This document shows positions 1 through 4,668 of a DNA stretch of 6,206 bases, one piece after another (positions within the stretch are counted from its first letter, which is position 1; each line of letters begins with the position of its first letter). The translations under genes were made by a program, and so were the position numbers. Origin of the DNA: Streptomyces lilacinus (GTDB lineage Bacteria; Actinomycetota; Actinomycetes; Streptomycetales; Streptomycetaceae); contig KL569466.1 in NCBI GenBank assembly GCA_000715685.1, positions 24,039-30,244 on the forward strand, given 5' to 3'. The notes beneath the pieces were generated by a model, which was not told the origin of the DNA, did not search any database, and was given only the letters and a program-made list of their open reading frames with translations.

Positions 1-188
1 CGCCGCGGGTCGATGCCGTGGGGGGCGGCGAGGTCGGCGGCTATGGCCTCGGTGGTGTCGCCGTCCAGCAAGCGGTGCAGGACGCGGCTGCCGGTGGTGT
101 TGAGCTGCCAGTAGCGGCCGGTGCGCTGGTGCAGCAGCACCGTGCCGTCGTCGGTGTCCGTCATGGATACGTCGGGGTGGAGCCGCAT
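1..188 (-). CDS. Lasso peptide RRE protein (PqqD-like, B1), partial at 3' end
   Basis: Reading leftwards from an ATG at 186-188, an open frame of 62 codons runs off the left edge. It begins MRLHPDVSMTDTDDGT and contains the stretch VLLHQRTGRYWQLNTTG, typical of stand-alone PqqD-like RiPP recognition elements of actinobacterial lasso clusters: a beta-hairpin with the GRYWQLN signature, then helices with TEAIAADLA. In this family the winged-helix protein binds the YxxP leader motif of the precursor and delivers it to the B2 protease and the cyclase. The ATG lies 5 nt after the cyclase stop, and GGAAGG inside the cyclase's last codons is its likely ribosome binding site, so the two genes are probably translationally coupled. 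These proteins are usually about 80-90 residues, so roughly the last quarter is missing. The B2 leader protease is expected next, or a B1-B2 fusion, which cannot be excluded because the gene is cut. Confidence 0.88.
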   Translation of the reverse strand, partial: MRLHPDVSMTDTDDGTVLLHQRTGRYWQLNTTGSRVLHRLLDGDTTEAIAADLAAPHGIDPR

Positions 189-193
189 ACGGG

Positions 194-2020
194 TCAGACC
201 TTCCGTGGGGCGGTGGCGGTGGCGGGGCCGGTGACGGTGGCGGTGCGCAACCAGGTTTCGCAGCCGAGCAGGTTCTCCAGCGCCTGGGGCAGCGTGTTGT
301 CCTGCTGCGGGAGGGCCAGTTGCGCGCGCAGTGCGTCCGGGTCGATCAGGCCGCGGGCCGCCAGCGCGGAGTCGGCGAACACGTCCAGGACGGCGGGCAG
401 GTTCTGCCGCAGCCCCCGCCGGACGTCCTCGCCGAACTCGCCCTTCGTGGACCGCGTCCGTATCGCGTCGGGCACGACGCCCCGCATCGCGTCGGCCAGC
501 AGGGGCTTGTACCGCCACGGTCCGGCGTGTTCGTGCGCCGGCACGCGCAGCACGGCGTCGACGACGGTGTCGTCCAGGTACGGCATGTCGAGCTCCACGC
601 CGGACTCGGCGTACAGCCGCGCCAGCAGCCGGTACCCGACCGTGTTCGAGCGGACCACGAGCAGCGTGGTGTGGGTGGCGAGGTCCTCGGCGAGGGGCTG
701 GGCGTGGTCGGCGGTGCGGCGCAGGGCGGCGCGGGCCAGGTCGACGCCCTCGGCGGTCGTCCAGGGCGCCGCGCGCATGGGTCCCAGGCCCCAGCCCAGC
801 GGCGGGCGACGCCGGGGCGGCGGGGGGTCGGTCAGTTTGTCGGCCTGGGTCCGCCACCACGAGGCGTGGGTTCCGGGGTTCGCGATGTCGGCGAGCGTCG
901 CCTTGAGCGGCCAGCGGGTCAGGGCGCAGTACGCCCGTACGTGCTTGAGCGCGGTCACCGGGTGGCGGCGCATCAGCGTGTGCAGGTAGCTGGGCATCGG
1001 GGAGAACAGCTCGTCGCCCCCGTGGCCCGCCAGGTGGCGGCGCGAGCCGTGGTCGGCGAGCAGGTGGACGCTCCGGCGGATGCGGGCCGTGGCGCGGGTG
1101 AGGGAGAGGGGTTCCTCGGGGGAGACCGCGGCGCCGGGGTCCGCGAAGATCTCGGGGAGTTCGTGCTGCGGGACGACGAGGTGCTCGGCGCGGTCGAGGA
1201 GCTCGGCCGCGTGCCCGGCGTAGACCGCGTCGTCGTTGCCCGCCTCGGCTTCGCCCCAGCGGAAGGTCAGCAGCTCGGGGGTGCCGCGGGCCGCCAGGAA
1301 GCAGAGGGAGGTGGAGTCCAGCCCGCCGGACAGGTCGGCGCTCAGCCGGCCCTCGGGGGGCGGCTCGCGCTCCAGTACGGCGGTCAGCGCGTCCCGTAAG
1401 CCTGCCGCCCCGTCCCGGAGGGACCGGTCCGGCTCGGGCGGCCGCCACCACGGCACGTCCCGCTCCCGGTCGCCCTCCCAGAGCAGGAACTTCTCGGGGG
1501 CGAGCGTGCGGACGCCCGACCACGTGCTGCGCGCGTTCGCGGGATACGGCACCTGCAGGCCGCACGCCACGCGCAGGGCCAGCGCCTCCTCGTCGACTCC
1601 GGCGCCGGTCAGCGCGGCGAGCACGTCGGACCGGTCCGCGGCGACGGGCACGCCGTCGAGGCGGGTGTGGAAGACGCGGCGCAGTCCGGAGAGGCTGCCC
1701 TGGAAGCGGACCTCGCCGTTCACCGAGGCCACGACGTGGCAGGACCCCAGCAGGGCGGGGATCGTCCGGTCCACGTCCGGCAGCCGGGTGACGCCGGCGG
1801 CGAGGCGCTCCAGCCGGTCGGTGGTGACCGGGCTCCGTCCGATCACGGCCAGCCGTGTCGCGCCGGCCGAGGCCACCTTCATCTCGTCGGGGCGCCACCG
1901 GCCGACCAGCCACGGCCGCCCGGAGGCGTGGGTGATCACCTGGGGGTCCGCGAACGGCACGAGCGCCCGGACATCCGCACCACCGGCGGTGTCCGGCAGG
2001 ACCACGAACCCAGCACTCAT
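194..2020 (-). CDS. Lasso peptide cyclase (asparagine synthetase B-like, C protein)
   Basis: This 608-residue protein belongs to the asparagine-synthetase-like lasso cyclases, which adenylate the acceptor Asp/Glu side chain with ATP and let the free N-terminal amine of the core attack it to form the macrolactam. The N-terminal part (about 1-200) resembles the glutamine-amidotransferase domain but lacks the catalytic Cys2, as usual for cyclases, which use the peptide amine rather than ammonia. The synthetase half holds the pyrophosphate loop SGGLDSTS (about 231-238), HGGDELF (about 333-339), and a C-terminal RSTKGEF motif. I chose the ATG at 2018-2020 (MSAGFVVLPD) because GGA sits 8 nt upstream and FVVLPD is where homologues begin. 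An ATG 9 nt further upstream (2029) is in frame but has only a G-run directly against it. The gene follows the precursor after about 94 nt that contain a stem-loop, and it ends 5 nt before the RRE gene. Confidence 0.95.
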   Translation of the reverse strand: MSAGFVVLPDTAGGADVRALVPFADPQVITHASGRPWLVGRWRPDEMKVASAGATRLAVIGRSPVTTDRLERLAAGVTRLPDVDRTIPALLGSCHVVASVNGEVRFQGSLSGLRRVFHTRLDGVPVAADRSDVLAALTGAGVDEEALALRVACGLQVPYPANARSTWSGVRTLAPEKFLLWEGDRERDVPWWRPPEPDRSLRDGAAGLRDALTAVLEREPPPEGRLSADLSGGLDSTSLCFLAARGTPELLTFRWGEAEAGNDDAVYAGHAAELLDRAEHLVVPQHELPEIFADPGAAVSPEEPLSLTRATARIRRSVHLLADHGSRRHLAGHGGDELFSPMPSYLHTLMRRHPVTALKHVRAYCALTRWPLKATLADIANPGTHASWWRTQADKLTDPPPPRRRPPLGWGLGPMRAAPWTTAEGVDLARAALRRTADHAQPLAEDLATHTTLLVVRSNTVGYRLLARLYAESGVELDMPYLDDTVVDAVLRVPAHEHAGPWRYKPLLADAMRGVVPDAIRTRSTKGEFGEDVRRGLRQNLPAVLDVFADSALAARGLIDPDALRAQLALPQQDNTLPQALENLLGCETWLRTATVTGPATATAPRKV

Positions 2021-2072
2021 CTTTGCCATCCCCCGCCGGAGCCGTCGTGAACGGAGAGAAGAGAAGAAGGAG

Positions 2073-2100
2073 GCCGGGCCGCCCCTCGGGCGGACCCGGC
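2073..2100 (-). promoter_or_regulatory. Stem-loop between precursor and cyclase genes
   Basis: On the transcribed (minus) strand, GCCGGG-U-CCGCCC pairs with GGGCGG-CCCGGC around a GAG loop. That is 12 G/C pairs with a single bulged U. It begins 14 nt after the precursor stop and is followed by a pyrimidine-rich tract (CTCCTTCTTCTCTTC) rather than a clean U-run. Such hairpins directly after RiPP precursor genes commonly act as partial terminators or 3' stabilisers, so that much more precursor mRNA than cyclase mRNA is made. The hairpin is seen in the sequence; its role is inferred. Confidence 0.7.
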
Positions 2101-2114
2101 TCCCCCGTGACGAC

Positions 2115-2255
2115 TTACCAGTTGTAGTTGAAGAACCAGTCGGGCGACCGGCCGTGCGAGCCGAGGGTGTCCTCGGTGAACTCGCCCACCTCGACCAGCG
2201 TCGGCGGGATGTACTCCGTGGGTGTGTTCGGCTGCTGCTCAGAGTGCTCGTTCAT
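2115..2255 (-). CDS. Lasso peptide precursor, RES-701-like core
   Basis: The gene encodes a 46-residue class II lasso precursor. The leader (residues 1-31) holds the RRE-binding pattern YxxPxLxxxGxFxxxT as Y15, P18, L20, G24, F26 and T30. T30 is the conserved Thr at position -2, which puts cleavage after L31. The 15-residue core is GSHGRSPDWFFNYNW: Gly1 is the expected nucleophile and Asp8 the only acidic residue, giving an 8-membered ring and a 7-residue tail WFFNYNW. There is no Cys, so no disulfide. The core closely resembles RES-701-1 (recalled as GNWHGTAPDWFFNYYW), an endothelin B receptor antagonist, with one ring residue fewer and Tyr to Asn before the final Trp. The start at 2253-2255 is supported by GGAGGT about 4-5 nt upstream and by leader length. 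The frame stays open to an ATG at 2402, but that 49-residue extension has no leader features. The stop is TAA. Confidence 0.95.
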   Translation of the reverse strand: MNEHSEQQPNTPTEYIPPTLVEVGEFTEDTLGSHGRSPDWFFNYNW

Positions 2256-2454
2256 GACGACCTCCGGTACTGCAATCGGTGGCACGGACTTACGAGTTGG
2301 CGAACTTAGCACCGAGGTCGGGGGTGTGGGTGTGACCTGCGTCGCACGCATGAGCTGACGGAATGTGGGGAGATCGTGGGGATGACTGGTCCCTACAGGC
2401 ATCCCTGGGGAAGCGGAAGATCAGAAAAATTCCGACCCCGGGTCCGGCCGGCTG
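2256..2454 (-). promoter_or_regulatory. Upstream region of the lasso precursor (probable promoter)
   Basis: These 199 nt separate the ferredoxin stop from the precursor start and are more AT-rich in places than the neighbouring genes. Next to the precursor ATG lies a strong ribosome binding site, GGAGGT at 2260-2265. Two -10-like TAAGT hexamers (TAAGTT at 2303-2308 and TAAGTC about 17 nt closer to the gene) are present, but I find no convincing -35 partner. A small inverted repeat TGCGT/ACGCA occurs at 2338-2350. A separate promoter for the precursor is likely from the spacing, but its exact position is not established. Confidence 0.35.
2425..2446 (-). terminator. Weak intrinsic terminator candidate after the ferredoxin gene
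   Basis: Shortly after the ferredoxin stop, the minus strand reads a short G/C hairpin (GACC-CGG-GGTC) followed within 2-4 nt by AATTTTT. A run of five T is rare in this DNA. The stem is only 4 bp, with a mismatch outside it, so termination would be partial at best. If it works, it separates P450/ferredoxin transcription from the lasso genes. Confidence 0.3.
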
Positions 2455-2649
2455 TCACTCCTCCGCCGCGCTGATGGCCTGCACGGGACAGCTCCGTACG
2501 GCCTCCTTGACGAGCGGGTCCCCGGCGCCGTCCTCCCGGCCGGGCTGGACGACGCCGAAGCCGTCGTCGTCCTGGGTGAAGACGCTCGGGGCCGTCAGGG
2601 CGCACATGCCGGAGCCGATGCAGACGTTCGAATCGATGCTGACGCGCAT
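2455..2649 (-). CDS. Small P450-type ferredoxin (3Fe-4S or 4Fe-4S)
   Basis: The gene encodes a 64-residue acidic ferredoxin beginning MRVSIDSNVCIGSGMC. The cluster ligands visible are C10 and C16 (C-x5-C) and C54 followed by Pro (SCPVQAI). Three Cys in this arrangement mark the single-cluster, usually 3Fe-4S, ferredoxins that pass electrons to Streptomyces CYP105-type P450s. The second Cys of a canonical 4Fe-4S motif is replaced by a non-Cys residue (G or S at 12-13). The ATG at 2647-2649 has GGAG 7 nt upstream and lies 20 nt after the P450 stop, so the pair forms an operon and very likely works as one redox system. No ferredoxin reductase is in the window; a general cellular reductase would have to supply electrons. 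Confidence 0.93.
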   Translation of the reverse strand: MRVSIDSNVCIGSGMCALTAPSVFTQDDDGFGVVQPGREDGAGDPLVKEAVRSCPVQAISAAEE

Positions 2650-2669
2650 GGCGGCGCTCCGTTCCCCGG

Positions 2670-3890
2670 TCACCAGGTGACCGGCAGTGAGAAGAGACCT
2701 TGCAGGGTGCCGCCCGGCTTGATGGGCACCTCGTCCGGGGCAACGGCCAGACGGAGGGTCGGGATACGGGCGATGAGCGTGGAGAGGGCGATTTCCATCT
2801 CGGCGCGGGCCAGGTTCTGGCCCAGGCACTGGTGGACGCCGAAGCCGAACGCTATGTGGTGGCGGGCGGAGCGCCGCACGTCGAGGGTGCCGGGGCGCTC
2901 GTAGACGGTCGCGTCGCGGTTGACCACGGAGGTGGGGAGGAGGACGCCCTCGCCCGCCCGGATGGTCTGCCCGCCGAGTTCGACGTCCTCGGTGGCGACG
3001 CGTACGAGCCCGTCGGCGATGGACAGGTAGCGCAGGAGCTCCTCGACGGCCCCGGGCATCAGCTCGGGCTCGGCGCGCAGCGCGGCCAGTTGGTCGGGGT
3101 GTTCGAGGAGGGTGTACGTGCCGAGGGCGATCATGTTGGCGGTCGTCTCGTGGCCGGCGACCAGCAGGACCATGGCCATCATGACGAGTTCGGCGCGGTC
3201 GACCTGCCCGTCGGCCAGCCGTTCGGCGACGAGGTCGTCGAGCAGCCCGGGGCCGGCGGCGTCCTGTCCGCGCTTGGTCTCGACGAGGCCGTCGAGGTAG
3301 TCGTACAGCTTCTGTCGGGCCGCCCGCGCCTCGTCGGCGGTCGGCGCGGTGATCAGCTCGCGCGAGGTGCTCTCGAAGAACTCGTGGTCGGCGTAGGGCA
3401 CACCGAGCAGGGAGCAGATGACCATCGAGGGCACGGGCAGCGCGTACGCCGAGACGAGCTCGGCTCCGGGGCCGGCCGCGAGCATGGCGTCGACGAGGTC
3501 GTCGACGGTCCGCTGGATCAGCGGGCGCAGGGCGGCGACGTTCTTGAGGCTGAAGCGGGAGATCAGCATGCGGCGCTGGCGGGCGTGGCGCGGGTCGTCG
3601 ACGCCGATCAGGGGCGTCTCCACGGAGGCCTGGTCCTCGGTGCGCGGCACGACGACGGGGAAGGAAGGATTCCGCCGGTCGGCGGAGAAGCGCGGGTCTA
3701 TCAGCAGCGCGCGGGCCTCGGCGTGGCCGGTGACGGCCCAGATCTCGCTGCCGTCGTAGAGCCGCATGCGCGAGACCGCGCCGTGGGTCTCGGGGGCGGG
3801 GTAGCCGGGGGGCGGGGCGTACGGACAGGTGCGGTCCTGCGGGAACGCGGGGGCGGACGGTGCGTTCGCGTGGGTGTCGGCCACGGTCAT
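2670..3890 (-). CDS. Cytochrome P450, CYP105-like
   Basis: This soluble 406-residue bacterial P450 has the full set of signatures. The I-helix oxygen-activation motif is AGHETT (245-250), the K-helix ExxR is E284-L-L-R287, and the heme-binding loop is FGFGVHQCLGQNLAR with Cys355 as the axial ligand. The stretch SAYALPVPSMVICSLLGVPYADHEFFE (split here as SAYALPVPSMV, about 147-157, and LLGVPYADHEFF, about 161-172) is characteristic of the CYP105 family. The start is the ATG at 3888-3890 (MTVADTH), with GGGAGG 6 nt upstream; a TTG two codons earlier lies next to that site and is not a credible start. The ferredoxin follows after 20 nt. The substrate cannot be read from the sequence. From its place beside a RES-701-like precursor, oxidation of an aromatic tail residue, such as the C-terminal Trp, is a reasonable guess. 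An unrelated small-molecule or detoxification role remains possible. Confidence 0.95.
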   Translation of the reverse strand: MTVADTHANAPSAPAFPQDRTCPYAPPPGYPAPETHGAVSRMRLYDGSEIWAVTGHAEARALLIDPRFSADRRNPSFPVVVPRTEDQASVETPLIGVDDPRHARQRRMLISRFSLKNVAALRPLIQRTVDDLVDAMLAAGPGAELVSAYALPVPSMVICSLLGVPYADHEFFESTSRELITAPTADEARAARQKLYDYLDGLVETKRGQDAAGPGLLDDLVAERLADGQVDRAELVMMAMVLLVAGHETTANMIALGTYTLLEHPDQLAALRAEPELMPGAVEELLRYLSIADGLVRVATEDVELGGQTIRAGEGVLLPTSVVNRDATVYERPGTLDVRRSARHHIAFGFGVHQCLGQNLARAEMEIALSTLIARIPTLRLAVAPDEVPIKPGGTLQGLFSLPVTW

Positions 3891-3911
3891 GAGCAACCTC
3901 CCAGACAGTCA

Positions 3912-3936
3912 TACTGGTGTCCTGAGGCAACCAGTA
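3912..3936. promoter_or_regulatory. Palindromic operator candidate upstream of the P450
   Basis: A 25-bp interrupted palindrome has perfect 7-bp outer arms TACTGGT and ACCAGTA and an inner CCT-G-AGG, with 10 of 12 positions symmetric about base 3924. It lies 22-46 nt before the P450 start, where a promoter would be expected. A TATGAC hexamer overlaps its start-proximal end on the minus strand. CCAGTAC, part of the arm, recurs at 3959-3965. Size and symmetry suit a dimeric repressor such as TetR, but the arms do not match the repeats in the TetR/MFS intergenic space, so a different regulator may act here. Confidence 0.5.
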
Positions 3937-3992
3937 CAGCGGATACCTCCGGTAACATCCAGTACGCCCCGTCAACGCCCCCCGGCGCAACG

Positions 3993-4592
3993 CTATTTCG
4001 GCGGAGTGTCGTCCAGTACCGTCCCGGCCAGGATGCGGTCCATGCCCGCGACGATGTCGCGGCCGGCGGGAACCGCCGCCGGGTCGATGAGCCACTGGAC
4101 CCACAGCCCGATGAACAGGGCGTGGTAGACCGAGCCCGCGGTCCGCGACGCCGCCTCGGGCACGTCCTTGTCGTCGACGCCCTCGAAGACGGCGACCATG
4201 CCCTCGCGCCCCTGGGGCAGCACGGACGCGAAGCGCCGCTTGAGCTCGGGATGCTTGTCCAACTGCCCCACGACCTCCAGCTGCGCGGCCCAGAACTGAC
4301 GGTCCCTGGAGAAGCTCTCGATGATGCCGTCGAACACGGCGGCGACGTGCTCCTCACGGGAGGCGTCGGGGGCCGCGGTCGCGGCCATGGCCCGGCCGAT
4401 CCCCTCCCCCCACTCCTCCGTCATCCGCATGAACGCCTCGAGCATCAGGGCGTCCTTGGAGCCGTAGTGGTAGCCGATGGAGGCGAGGTTGGCGCCGGAG
4501 GCGGCCACGATGTCGCGCGCCGTGGTGCGCACCCAGCCCTTCTCCAGCAGGCAGCGCTTGGCGCCTTCGAGCAGATCTTCGCGATGTCCCAT
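3993..4592 (-). CDS. TetR-family transcriptional repressor
   Basis: A 199-residue TetR-type regulator. The N-terminal DNA-binding domain is clear: MGHREDLLEGAKRCLLEKG, then the helix-turn-helix TTARDIVAASGANLASIGYHYGSK (given here as TTARDIVAASG, about 23-33, and ASIGYHYGSK, about 37-46), with the YxYGSK turn typical of the family. The C-terminal part (about 60-199) is the variable ligand-binding and dimerisation domain. I prefer the ATG at 4590-4592, where homologues begin; another ATG at 4602-4604 would add MLSG. Neither has a strong ribosome binding site. It diverges from the MFS gene, the usual arrangement for a repressor that controls its neighbouring pump and itself and is released by the pump's substrate. 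Its stop lies about 100 nt before the P450 start, so read-through into the P450 is possible. Confidence 0.93.
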   Translation of the reverse strand: MGHREDLLEGAKRCLLEKGWVRTTARDIVAASGANLASIGYHYGSKDALMLEAFMRMTEEWGEGIGRAMAATAAPDASREEHVAAVFDGIIESFSRDRQFWAAQLEVVGQLDKHPELKRRFASVLPQGREGMVAVFEGVDDKDVPEAASRTAGSVYHALFIGLWVQWLIDPAAVPAGRDIVAGMDRILAGTVLDDTPPK

Positions 4593-4609
4593 GCCCGACA
4601 GCATCCCAC

Positions 4610-4656
4610 ACAAGCGTCTTATACAAACGTCATAGACAAGCGTTTAAGACGTACGT
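4610..4656. promoter_or_regulatory. 13-nt-period repeats, probable TetR operator
   Basis: An octamer recurs with exact 13-nt spacing: ACAAGCGT (4610), ACAAACGT (4623), ACAAGCGT (4636), and a degenerate ACGTACGT (4649). Superimposed is an inverted repeat, CGTCTTATAC (4615-4624) against GTTTAAGACG (4642-4651), with one mismatch and a 17-nt spacer. The region is AT-rich compared with its surroundings and overlaps the promoters of both diverging genes, as expected for the binding site of the adjacent TetR protein. Repeats are seen directly; the binding partner is inferred. Confidence 0.6.
4618..4646 (-). promoter_or_regulatory. Candidate promoter of the TetR gene
   Basis: On the minus strand a -10-like TATAAG (4618-4623) lies 17 nt downstream of TAAACG (4641-4646), a poor -35. 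Transcription would start near 4610-4612, leaving at most about 20 nt of 5' UTR before either candidate ATG. It overlaps the repeat array and the MFS promoter, so one bound repressor could shut both directions. Confidence 0.4.
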
Positions 4657-4661
4657 ATAGT
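4633..4661 (+). promoter_or_regulatory. Promoter of the MFS gene, predicted leaderless transcript
   Basis: TAGACA (4633-4638, five of six bases of the TTGACA consensus) is separated by exactly 17 nt from TATAGT (4656-4661, a good -10). The expected start of transcription, 6-8 nt after the -10, falls on or next to the ATG at 4669. No ribosome binding site is present in the 7 nt between, so the mRNA is probably leaderless, a common situation in actinobacteria. The -35 lies inside the repeat array. Confidence 0.65.
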
Positions 4662-4668
4662 CGCTGCC

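Noticed and set aside
320..1399. Plus-strand frames opposite the cyclase
   Set aside because: They show only composition-driven Arg/Gly/Val-rich sequence, while the minus-strand frame carries the full set of cyclase motifs.
2256..2402. N-terminal extension of the precursor frame to an ATG at 2402 (95 residues in total)
   Set aside because: The extension has no leader motif or ribosome binding site and would cover the probable promoter. The internal ATG at 2255 has GGAGGT at the right distance and gives a normal 31-residue leader.
2392..2410. Small CAGG/CCTG hairpin between ferredoxin and precursor
   Set aside because: The stem is only 4 bp with no U-run, too weak to call a terminator or riboswitch.
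4013..4019. Third CCAGTAC copy, similar to the P450 palindrome arm
   Set aside because: It lies inside the 3' end of the TetR coding sequence and has no partner arm. A 7-mer match by chance is likely.
2455..4104. Long minus-strand frame of 549 codons through the P450 region
   Set aside because: It is a GC-rich shadow of the P450, with Arg/Pro/Gly-rich low-complexity sequence. Only its last 64 codons, from the ATG at 2649, form a real gene (the ferredoxin).
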